Source: UBA5499 sp002426275
GTDB taxonomy: Bacteria; Bacillota; DTU084
Length of the DNA: 21,629 nt
Direction of reading: 5' to 3'
Assembly (NCBI GenBank): GCA_937888735.1
Contig: CALASN010000154.1
Coordinates: forward strand, 1-21,629
Part shown: positions 7,387 through 14,404 of the stretch, piece by piece
How the letters are laid out: every line of letters starts with the position of its first letter
Position numbering within the stretch: position 1 is the stretch's first letter
Position numbers and translations under genes: made by a program
The notes under the pieces: model-generated
The model's input: only the letters and a program-made list of their open reading frames with translations
Told to the model about the DNA's origin: nothing
Databases searched by the model: none

Positions 7387-8898
7387 TTATTCTCCTTTCG
7401 CATGAACAACAACGGAGCGCTCCGGCTCCATCCCTTCGCTTTCCGAAGCCAGACCATAACGTTTAACCAGCTCATGCTGCAAGAGGCGCGCATAAGAATT
7501 CTGCGCTGAAAGCTTCACAGTCTGTCCCTCGGCCAGCACCTTGCGCACAGCCGCTTCCGCCTCCGCCACGGCATTATCTTCGCCGCGCCTGCCCATAAAT
7601 TCTTCCAGGAAGCGTTTCACTTGCACATAAGTATTGCTGCGAATGGTATAAACTCTCATTCCGCTGAGTTCCGCCTCTCTCAGCCTTTTGGGCATTTTCC
7701 GGTATTGCCCCCGCAATGTCAGCACCAGATCCGCCTCCGCCGGATTCTCCACCACCTGCACAGGTAGCTTCAGCTCTTCTATTGCCTGATCCAAACGATT
7801 GCGGCTAATGGCATAGCTGAACAGCTTTACCTTCCCGCCTTCCGGCTTGACATCTTGCGCCGGACTCACCTGAAGAGAGGCCGGAGCCGGCTCAATCTCC
7901 CGGGCCACGATCTGCCAGCTGCCATCCTCCTGGCGCTGACGAATCTGGGGCCTGAGTGGAAAGCCGCGAAGGAAATCGTCCACTGTCTGCGCCACATCCA
8001 TATGAATGGCAAAACGGTCCTTATCTTGGATTTCCACAATTATATCAAAGGTTGGGGGCGCCTTACGCTCTAAAACAGTTTTTTGCGTTCCCCGCCTGCG
8101 CGCTTCCTCGTCCCCTAAGGTGACCGTCCCGATCCCACCTGCCAGATCTGCAAGAGCGGGGTTGACGATCAAATTCTCCAAGGAGGTGCCATGGGCTGTT
8201 CCGATGAGAGTAACGCCCCTCTCGGCAATGGAGCGGGCGGCTTCCGCCTCGCGTTCATTGCCGATCTCATCGATGATCACGACCTCTGGCATGTGGTTTT
8301 CCACAGCTTCGATCATCACTTCCGCCTGCTGGGCAACTCTGGCCACCTGCATTCTGCGGGCCGAACCAATCCCCGGATGGGGAATATCTCCGTCCCCAGC
8401 GATTTCATTGGAAGTATCCACGATCACGACCCGCTTTTGAAATTCATCGCTGAGCACCCTGGCGATTTCGCGCAGCAAGGTCGTCTTCCCCACGCCGGGC
8501 TTTCCTAACAGCAAGAGACTCTTGCCGGTTTCCACCACATCCCGGATGATCTCAATGGTGCCGTAAACAGCCCTGCCAACCCTGCAGGTCAGACCGATGA
8601 TCTCGCCCCTCCGGTTGCGGATGGCTGAAATGCGGTGCAGCGTACGCTCGATCCCAGCCCGGTTGTCATCTCCGAACTGACCGACATTCTGAATCACCGC
8701 AGCCAATTCTTCCCTGGTAACAGGCTCCTGGCAAAGCTCCACAAACCGCTCGGAAAAACGCGCCTGAGGGGGCCTGCCCAAGTCCAAAACGACCTCAATT
8801 AAGTCCTGCAAACCTTTCTCTCGCTTCAAAGCAGCCTGTATCCTCAGCGGCAAAATCGCTAACAGCTGATCCAAATCATCTACTATTTCCTGTCGCAT
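7387..8898 (-). CDS. AAA ATPase with C-terminal R3H domain (SpoIIIAA/Ycf45-like)
   Basis: 503-aa ATPase of the family annotated as R3H-domain nucleic-acid-binding protein, related to SpoIIIAA and plastid Ycf45. Walker A is GKPGVGKTT (132-140) and Walker B is VVIIDE (206-211), followed by the family stretch GNEREAEAARSIAERGV. A C-terminal region with R-x3-H (ARLLQHELV, about residues 470-480) fits an R3H single-strand nucleic-acid-binding domain. The start ATG at 8898 has AAGGAGG 8 nt upstream, and this RBS overlaps the end of the decarboxylase gene (3-nt gap). It is translationally packed between the decarboxylase and tmk. The cellular role is unknown; a nucleic-acid-linked motor is inferred from the domains. 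Confidence 0.88.
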   Translation of the reverse strand: MRQEIVDDLDQLLAILPLRIQAALKREKGLQDLIEVVLDLGRPPQARFSERFVELCQEPVTREELAAVIQNVGQFGDDNRAGIERTLHRISAIRNRRGEIIGLTCRVGRAVYGTIEIIRDVVETGKSLLLLGKPGVGKTTLLREIARVLSDEFQKRVVIVDTSNEIAGDGDIPHPGIGSARRMQVARVAQQAEVMIEAVENHMPEVVIIDEIGNEREAEAARSIAERGVTLIGTAHGTSLENLIVNPALADLAGGIGTVTLGDEEARRRGTQKTVLERKAPPTFDIIVEIQDKDRFAIHMDVAQTVDDFLRGFPLRPQIRQRQEDGSWQIVAREIEPAPASLQVSPAQDVKPEGGKVKLFSYAISRNRLDQAIEELKLPVQVVENPAEADLVLTLRGQYRKMPKRLREAELSGMRVYTIRSNTYVQVKRFLEEFMGRRGEDNAVAEAEAAVRKVLAEGQTVKLSAQNSYARLLQHELVKRYGLASESEGMEPERSVVVHAKGE

Positions 8899-8901
8899 TC
8901 G

Positions 8902-10302
8902 TCAGCCTCCTTGGCAGATCAAAATCTCTCCCTGAGGAGTTAGACCGTCAACTTGCCAGCCAAGTTTCCTAATCCAGCTCAAATACTCCACTTGTTCCTC
9001 AGCAATAGCATCCCCAGGAGCCAAGAGGGGAATTCCTGGCGGATAAGGTACCACAAGCGCACCGGACACTTCCCCAGCTGCCTTCTCAAGCGACAGCAGC
9101 CGTCTTGAGCCCAAAAGCGCTCTTCTGGGAGAGAGCACAGGTTCAGGATAAGGCGGCTGGGCAATCGCTCCTTCCCTTTTCCCTTCTTTGGTCAAAAGCT
9201 CAAACCCGGCCACCAGGCGACGCACAGCTTCTTTAGTGTCCGCCGGCGTCAGCAAGAAAACCACATTGTGCTGGTCTGCCATCTCCGGCACAACCCCAGC
9301 CCGTTCTTTCAAAAACCTGCAGGCAGAGATCCCGTTTTGTCCTTTGCCTCTCACGTGGACAACCAACCGCGTTTGATCAAGCAGCACTCCAGACGGCAGA
9401 TCCGCCTGGGAGAGCACAGGCCAGCCTTCTGTCTTCAGTTCTGCCCGCGCCCAGGCGGCAAGTTCCAGAGTTCGCTCCCACAGAGGACTTGCTTTTTTCT
9501 CTGCTATGGCCGCTTGCTCCAGCGAAAGCAGCAGCAAAAAAGAAGGGCTGGTGCTCTGCACCATGCCGAGCGCCTCTTGCACCAAACTCGGCGCTACCCT
9601 CTTAGAGCCCAAATGCAGCATCGAGGCTTGGGTCAGGGCGGCGCCGAGTTTATGGCTGCTTTCAACCACCAGGTCAGCGCCCATGGCAATGCTGTCGGGA
9701 GGAAGCTGCCCGGAAAGGCGAAAGTGGGGGCCATGCGCTTGATCAACCAGCACAAGCTTGTCCAGGCTGTGGGCTAAAAAAATGAGGTCTCGCCAATCCC
9801 GGCAAAGACCCCAATAAGACGGATGGGTAAAAAAAACGGCGGCAGCTTGACGCAAACCAGCCTCATATGCTTGAGGCTGAACGGGAAGTGGTAATCCCCA
9901 GTCAGGCAAAAGCTGCGGGAGCAGGTAACGAGGCTGGGCGCCGGAAAGCGCCAATGCCGCAAAAACCGAGCGGTGAGCGCTACGGGAGAGCACAACTTCT
10001 TTGCCGGGACAGGCAGCCAGAAAAGCGGCCAAAATTCCCCCCGTGGTTCCATTCCACAGGAAGAAACAGGCCTCGGAGCCGGCCGCAGAGCGGGCAAGCT
10101 CTTGGGCCCCGGCCAGAGCCTGCGCAAAATCCACTCCCGCAGGCTCGCTGAGATCCGCCAGAAACGGCGCCTTGCCCAAAAAATCTAACAGCTCTTTATT
10201 GATCCATCTTCCTTGTTTGTGGCCCGGGGTCTGAAAAGGATAAAGTCCGCTTTCAATATAGTTCCGAACGCCGCGCAACAGGGGCGCCCTATCTTCCGTC
10301 AC
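8902..10302 (-). CDS. Orn/Lys/Arg decarboxylase family PLP enzyme (YaaO-like)
   Basis: 466-aa fold-type-I PLP enzyme. Family landmarks: TPGHKQG near residue 27, FFLWNGTTGG (about 80-90), VDQAHGPHF (PLP-contacting Asp and His, about 188-191) and the PLP lysine in ESSHKLGAALTQAS (about 218). YaaO of B. subtilis occupies the same place, between gin (csfB) and tmk. A GTG at 10302 is preferred because GGAGG is 7 nt upstream; a TTG at 10305 would leave only 4 nt. The usual ESTHK motif reads ESSHK here. Whether it acts on arginine, lysine or ornithine cannot be told. It lies 16 nt after gin and 3 nt before the ATPase gene. Confidence 0.88.
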   Translation of the reverse strand: MTEDRAPLLRGVRNYIESGLYPFQTPGHKQGRWINKELLDFLGKAPFLADLSEPAGVDFAQALAGAQELARSAAGSEACFFLWNGTTGGILAAFLAACPGKEVVLSRSAHRSVFAALALSGAQPRYLLPQLLPDWGLPLPVQPQAYEAGLRQAAAVFFTHPSYWGLCRDWRDLIFLAHSLDKLVLVDQAHGPHFRLSGQLPPDSIAMGADLVVESSHKLGAALTQASMLHLGSKRVAPSLVQEALGMVQSTSPSFLLLLSLEQAAIAEKKASPLWERTLELAAWARAELKTEGWPVLSQADLPSGVLLDQTRLVVHVRGKGQNGISACRFLKERAGVVPEMADQHNVVFLLTPADTKEAVRRLVAGFELLTKEGKREGAIAQPPYPEPVLSPRRALLGSRRLLSLEKAAGEVSGALVVPYPPGIPLLAPGDAIAEEQVEYLSWIRKLGWQVDGLTPQGEILICQGG

Positions 10303-10318
10303 CAAAACACCTCCAGGA

Positions 10319-10507
10319 TCAGCAAGCCCTGGCCAAGATGAGCTCGGACAATGGGCGGAGAGCGGCGAGGATGTCTGAGACGTCGCTTTGGTAGTCGGCT
10401 GTCGACAGCTTCTGCAGACAGCTGGCGCAGATCGCTTGCCCCAAAATCACAAGGCCTCGCTCTGTCTCTTCTCCGCACAACAAACACTTTGAAAGCTCTG
10501 CGTCCAT
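10319..10507 (-). CDS. gin: Sigma-G inhibitor Gin (CsfB)-like small zinc-finger protein
   Basis: 62-aa protein with two CxxC pairs (KCLLCGEE and AICASCLQ) around a short hydrophobic stretch, the layout of Gin/CsfB, which binds and restrains sigma-G in the forespore of B. subtilis (64 aa). The start ATG at 10507 has GGAGGTGA closely upstream. The longer frame from 10522 would begin inside this RBS. Position just before the yaaO-like gene matches csfB in B. subtilis. The identity rests on the Cys pattern, the length and the neighbours. Confidence 0.82.
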   Translation of the reverse strand: MDAELSKCLLCGEETERGLVILGQAICASCLQKLSTADYQSDVSDILAALRPLSELILARAC

Positions 10508-10548
10508 TCGGCTCACCTCCAAGGACTCTTACTCTATTATATGCAATG

Positions 10549-11817
10549 TCACCTATTTTGCTCAGCTAAAGGATTTAAAACAAGACCGGTGGTAAGTTTG
10601 GGATAAAAATAAGTGGACTTCTGCGGCATCTTCTCCCCGGCTTCCGCGACTAGCTTCACTTCGTTCACATCCAAAGGTCCCATCAGAAACGATGCCTGTA
10701 CCCTTCCTGCTTTTACTTCCTCAACCGCTTCTTGGGCGCTTCTGGTATAACGGATCTTGCTTTGGGCCCGCAGCTGGGCTTGGTCGATGCCAAACTCTGC
10801 GGCCAGCACCCTGTGGAGAATCGTCACATCCAGCTGGCAGTACGCAGCCGAATGTCCAAGTTCTTCAGGCTTGAGGGCTGCTTCCCCTCTCAATGTCAAC
10901 AGGTGATAGCCATCCGGCAGGATCAAGCCGAAGCTATGACGCCTGTCCTCTAAAGCCTTGAGGAGCGTCTGCAGCGCTTCCTCATGCGGCTGAAAGCTTT
11001 GCACTTCAAACCAGCCGGCCAGCTTTTCCAGGATGCCTTCCAAGTCCACATTGATCAGCATCCTGTGCGTGGGCAGGCAAACAAGACCCGGATTGTTCAG
11101 GGGCACCAGCACGCTCATGATGGCATCCGCCTGAGGATGCCGTTTGCTGAAAGCCAAAGCGGTCTCATAGCGGTGATGACCGTCGGCAATGTAGATTTTC
11201 TCTGGTGCGAAGCCGGCTGAGATCCTCTGGCAAAGCGTCTGATCCGAAATCTGCCAAAGCCGCTGGCGGATCCCGGCGCCATCTTCAAAACTGAAAAGCG
11301 GCTCCCGCCCGCACACCTCGTCCATGATGCGGCCAATCTGCCCTTGTTCGTCGGCAAACAAGCCAAAGATGGGGCTGAGGTTTGTCCAGGTGGCCTCCAG
11401 CAATTGATTGCGATCCGCCTTGGGTCCGGAGAGAGTCTCCTCATGCGGCAACACAATGCCCGCTGTGAAATCCACAAGTTTAAGCCTGCCGAAAATCCCC
11501 CGGCGCAGATATGTTTTCTCTGCCGCGGTAAATCGCTGCTCATATATGTAGTAGCAAGGCTCGGAATCCAAAGCTAAGATCCCCGCTTCCCTCCAAGCCG
11601 CTAGCTCGTCTTTAGCCCTGGTGTAACGGTTGCGGACTTCGTTGTCCCCTTCTTCCGTCTTTCCCAATTCCAGTCTGATTATATTGTGCGGACTCGCCCG
11701 GTAGTATTCTTCCTGCTGCGCAGGGGAGATCACATCGTAAGGAGGCGCCACCACCCGCTCCAGACTCACCTTATCCGGATCATAGCGCAGCGCGCGTATG
11801 GGGAATACTTCTGCCAT
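10549..11817 (-). CDS. DUF1015 family protein
   Basis: 422-aa cytosolic protein with the typical DUF1015 start (IRALRYDP…VVAPPYDVIS), a middle IADGHHRYETALAF motif (about residues 213-226) and a C-terminal YTRSAQEAVEEV segment. The start ATG at 11817 has AGGAG 8 nt upstream. It follows cca by 5 nt and precedes gin by 41 nt, so it is probably cotranscribed. The biochemical role is not established to my knowledge, and I give none. Confidence 0.9.
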   Translation of the reverse strand: MAEVFPIRALRYDPDKVSLERVVAPPYDVISPAQQEEYYRASPHNIIRLELGKTEEGDNEVRNRYTRAKDELAAWREAGILALDSEPCYYIYEQRFTAAEKTYLRRGIFGRLKLVDFTAGIVLPHEETLSGPKADRNQLLEATWTNLSPIFGLFADEQGQIGRIMDEVCGREPLFSFEDGAGIRQRLWQISDQTLCQRISAGFAPEKIYIADGHHRYETALAFSKRHPQADAIMSVLVPLNNPGLVCLPTHRMLINVDLEGILEKLAGWFEVQSFQPHEEALQTLLKALEDRRHSFGLILPDGYHLLTLRGEAALKPEELGHSAAYCQLDVTILHRVLAAEFGIDQAQLRAQSKIRYTRSAQEAVEEVKAGRVQASFLMGPLDVNEVKLVAEAGEKMPQKSTYFYPKLTTGLVLNPLAEQNR

Positions 11818-11822
11818 TATAC

Positions 11823-13043
11823 CTACTCCTTTTCTGAAAGCGTCAATTGTTCCAAAATAGCTCTCTCATTCAACTCAGGGCTGACGATCACCGCAGCCAA
11901 CAGTTTTTTTAAAACAACGCCCACCTGCGGGCCAGGGGGAATAGCCAATAATTCCATCACCCGCCTGCCGTCGATGGCAAGATCTGAAATTTTCACGGGA
12001 AGAGCGCAGGCTAACCGGACAATGCGCCCTAGCTCGGCCTCCAGCTCCTGATTATAAAATTTCCCGGCTTTAGCCTGAGCCCGCCAGAGGGCGACCAAAT
12101 CCAAAGCCTCTTCCCCAGCCCTGGCTAAAAAGCGCCGCAGCTCCGGCTCGGGTCTGTTGGGCGTCTCCAGCTGCAAGGCCAAAAGCAAACTGATTTTTTC
12201 TCTCTCCGTCCGGGGAAGGCAAAACTTCAGGAGCAACTCTTCAGCGTCGCCTCCCGCCAAAAGCGCGGCTAGCCGCAGCCGCAGGCTTGGCGGAGTCTGA
12301 GCCATGACCTTGAGATTCCACGTCAGGTCGCGCTCTGCCAGCTCCGGCAAAATTTCCCGCAGCAGCCCCAGTTCGCTCAGCAGCCGGAAGCCCCGGACAG
12401 GAAAAGGCCCCCGCAGAATCTTCGCTAACTCCCCGCTAATCCTCTCCCAGGCAAGGGTCTTGACGCCGGTGCGCCCTTGAAAAATCGCCTCTGCCAGCCT
12501 GCGATCCAGCCGGAAGCCCAGAGTGCTTGCAAAGCGCACGGCGCGCAAGAGGCGCAAGTGATCTTCCGCGAGCCTCTCCACCGGCTGACCCACAGCCCGC
12601 ACCAGCTTGAGCCTCAGATCCTGCATGCCGCAGTAAGGATCCACAAAAACCTGCGCTAAAGGTTCATACGCCATGGCATTGATGGTGAAGTCACGCCTGC
12701 GCAAATCTTCATAGATGCTGGCAGCGTAGCTCACCCGGTCCGGCCTGCGGTGATCGCTATAGCCTTTTTCGATCCGAAATGTGGTTACCTCAGCCGCCAG
12801 ATCCGCTGTGATCACCTTCACAGTCCCGTGTTTGATCCCGATGGGTATAGTTCCGGGGAACAATGCCGCCACCTGCTCCGGCCGTGCCGCTGTTGCCAAA
12901 TCCCAATCTGAAACCGCCAGCCAGGTATCTGCTAAAATGGCGTCTCTCAAGGCCCCGCCAACCAGATAAACTGCATAGCCGGCCGCTTCAATTTTCTCCG
13001 CAATCCGGCAAAGCGCAGCCGGCGGACCATCCCGAGGCAGCAA
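11823..13043 (-). CDS. cca: CCA tRNA nucleotidyltransferase / poly(A) polymerase family
   Basis: 406-aa class II nucleotidyltransferase that adds or repairs the CCA end of tRNA. Motif A: LVGGALRD (27-34) and D46-W-D48 supplying the metal-binding Asp pair (usually DxD in DIDLAT). Motif B: RRDFTINAMA. Motif D: AEDHLRLLRAVRFA. The C-terminal half is a helical RNA-binding region. The start is uncertain: TTG at 13043 has GGGGAGG only about 3 nt upstream. It sits 13 nt after bofA and 5 nt before the DUF1015 gene. CCA addition is favoured over separate A-adding activity because no partner enzyme is visible, but the two are hard to separate by motif. Confidence 0.92.
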   Translation of the reverse strand: MLPRDGPPAALCRIAEKIEAAGYAVYLVGGALRDAILADTWLAVSDWDLATAARPEQVAALFPGTIPIGIKHGTVKVITADLAAEVTTFRIEKGYSDHRRPDRVSYAASIYEDLRRRDFTINAMAYEPLAQVFVDPYCGMQDLRLKLVRAVGQPVERLAEDHLRLLRAVRFASTLGFRLDRRLAEAIFQGRTGVKTLAWERISGELAKILRGPFPVRGFRLLSELGLLREILPELAERDLTWNLKVMAQTPPSLRLRLAALLAGGDAEELLLKFCLPRTEREKISLLLALQLETPNRPEPELRRFLARAGEEALDLVALWRAQAKAGKFYNQELEAELGRIVRLACALPVKISDLAIDGRRVMELLAIPPGPQVGVVLKKLLAAVIVSPELNERAILEQLTLSEKE

Positions 13044-13056
13044 CTTCCTCCCCCCA

Positions 13057-13320
13057 TTACACCATCAGATACTGCAAAACCAAAAGCAAAATCACACCCG
13101 GAATCCCCAAGAAGCCCACAACCAAAGCTGTTACGGGATTAAGTGGCAGATGCAGCCCCACATTCCCACCCACCACGTTAATGACGTAAAGCAAAACGCC
13201 GCCCAACAGAGCGTTCCAAATCAGCCGCCCTACAATCCGCAAAGGGCCGAACAGCAGCTTTGCCACCAAAAACAAGAGGATAAGCCCCAGCGCAAAGGTA
13301 AAAATCACATTCAAATTCAA
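13057..13320 (-). CDS. bofA: Pro-sigma-K processing inhibitor BofA
   Basis: 87-aa membrane protein with two or three hydrophobic segments (about 4-23, 34-50 and 62-85) and the family stretches LIWNALLGG and NPVTALVVGFLGIPGVI, matching BofA. In B. subtilis it sits in the outer forespore membrane and holds SpoIVFB inactive until the forespore signal. The start is TTG at 13320 with GGGAGGGAG 8 nt upstream. An inverted repeat (13330-13369) overlaps this RBS. First gene of the seven-gene run; bofA close to gin and tmk is normal in spore-formers. Confidence 0.93.
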   Translation of the reverse strand: MNLNVIFTFALGLILLFLVAKLLFGPLRIVGRLIWNALLGGVLLYVINVVGGNVGLHLPLNPVTALVVGFLGIPGVILLLVLQYLMV

Positions 13321-13329
13321 TTTCGCTCC

Positions 13330-13369
13330 CTCCCTTTTGTCCCACTATATTTTTATTAGGACAAGGGAG
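13330..13369 (-). promoter_or_regulatory. Inverted repeat that could mask the bofA ribosome binding site
   Basis: CTCCC/GGGAG (13330-13334 with 13365-13369) and GTCC/GGAC (13339-13342 with 13359-13362) form one imperfect stem with a 16-base loop. In bofA mRNA the 3' arm contains part of the GGGAGGGAG binding site. No T-tract follows, so translational masking is more likely than termination. Confidence 0.45.
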
Positions 13370-13401
13370 TTATTATGCCTGCTTCCTTGATATTTCGCCA
13401 T
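13345..13401 (-). CDS. Possible 18-aa upstream ORF before bofA
   Basis: ATG at 13401, AGGAGG 11 nt upstream, encodes MAKYQGSRHNNSLVLIKI and stops 24 nt before the bofA start. Its last codons lie in the hairpin that covers the bofA RBS, so its translation could open that hairpin. No homology is recognised, and it may be a chance ORF. Confidence 0.3.
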   Translation of the reverse strand: MAKYQGSRHNNSLVLIKI

Positions 13402-13429
13402 GGTTTGTCCAACCTCCTGCCTGCGGGAG

Positions 13430-13980
13430 AATTTAGGTAGAGCTTGGTACCTTGTCTGCAGCGCCCAAGTAAAGTATTTCCATACGCTACCGGCTGGACA
13501 TTTTGCAGAGCGCCCCAAAGCCTTCCCGTTCAATCGTCTTGGCCGCACCCAGTCAAGGCGCACGACGCGCCTACCGGACTTGGGACGGCACTTTCATGCT
13601 ATATTCACCCAGGGAGAGCCTGAAGCGTCGTCCGGTAAACTTGTTGCTAAAGCCCTGATCTACAGCGCTCTCCCTGATTTAAATTTCCTTTACGCTTTGC
13701 TCACTCGCAGTCTCGTCCCTTGCTTTTTTATGAGGGGACTGCGTTCAGCTCCAATTTCTCGCCTGCTCTTGGGCAAAACGAACCTCGTTCCGCGATGAGT
13801 TTACGCTCTGCAGCATACTGGGGCTCTCCCAAAAGCGCGTCCCTCTCTTCGCTCTGCTTTGGAGATTTGTGGACGGCTAACTTACATCTGGTTTCAAAAC
13901 GTTACGCTCTAAGCCCCAACGGGCGTCATGCTGATATGGTTGCAATTCTCTGGCCTTTATGCAACTGTCAAAACACGATT
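13430..13980 (-). ncRNA. Candidate large structured RNA upstream of bofA (class unknown)
   Basis: No reading frame here looks like protein, yet the DNA is dense with perfect inverted repeats. Long-range: 13610-13619 with 13667-13676 (10 bp), 13572-13579 with 13630-13637 (8 bp; crosses the former, so a possible pseudoknot), 13819-13825 with 13912-13918 (7 bp). Local: 13557-13571 (GGCGC/GCGCC), a compound hairpin at 13465-13497 whose minus-strand loop is GGAA (a GNRA type), 13708-13741 (CAGTC and CCCT arms), and 13777-13789. The nonamer TTACGCTCT occurs twice (13801, 13902). Minus orientation is favoured by the GNRA loop and by bofA downstream. A possible -10 (TATAAT) lies at 13989-13984, but with a poor -35. 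I do not see RNase P, tmRNA or SRP RNA core sequences. Boundaries are guesses. Confidence 0.5.
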
Positions 13981-13989
13981 TTAATTATA

Positions 13990-14355
13990 TTTTACTGCAC
14001 TATGATAGCATACTTCTCCAAATTAGTATTAAGCTAAAATTAAATTCGCTCCCCGTCAAACAGAACTCTTCGCCGCTTTTGATTCTAAATCTGGGAAACA
14101 TCTTTCCACTCAACCCTTCATTCAAAAAATCGCTCCGCAGATAGCCTTTACCCCTTCGGATCAAACAGCTCGGCACTCTCTGCCAAAGCAGCTTGGAAAA
14201 TAACCAGATTATACTCTTCAAACACAGCCTTACTGCTGTGAAGACAAGGATACAATGTAGAAACCGCGCTGCCTTACACGATCAGAGTTAGGAAAAGCTA
14301 AGCGGCGATTGCCTAAATTGTAAAAAGCCTGCTGTCCGAGGGTAAATAGAAATGC
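13990..14355. other. Intergenic stretch without a confident gene
   Basis: A hairpin CACAGC/GCTGTG lies at 14223-14240. On the minus strand it is followed by TTTG, so it could be a weak terminator. An open minus-strand frame (14273 to the stop at 14148, …NLVIFQAALAESAELFDPKG) looks protein-like but has no start or RBS, and the opposite strand is open too. Nothing else is seen. Confidence 0.3.
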
Positions 14356-14384
14356 TTGCCCAAGAATATGGACCAACATTATTT
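14356..14384 (+). promoter_or_regulatory. Sigma-A-like promoter of the hydrogenase/chemoreceptor gene
   Basis: TTGCCC (14356-14361), 17-bp spacer, TTATTT (14379-14384), 20 nt upstream of the TTG start codon. Moderate match to consensus. The 5' leader would be short. Confidence 0.45.
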
Positions 14385-14404
14385 AACGAAAGGAAGAAGA
14401 GCAC

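Noticed and set aside
13400..14037. Plus-strand open frames of 132 and 105 codons upstream of the hydrogenase gene
   Set aside because: Composition is Ser/Arg/Leu-rich and low in protein character, there is no RBS, and the stretch is dominated by inverted repeats better explained as RNA structure.
14148..14273. Minus-strand fragment ending …ALAESAELFDPKG
   Set aside because: It looks protein-like, but there is no start or RBS, it is only 42 codons, and the opposite strand is also open. Not enough to call a gene remnant.
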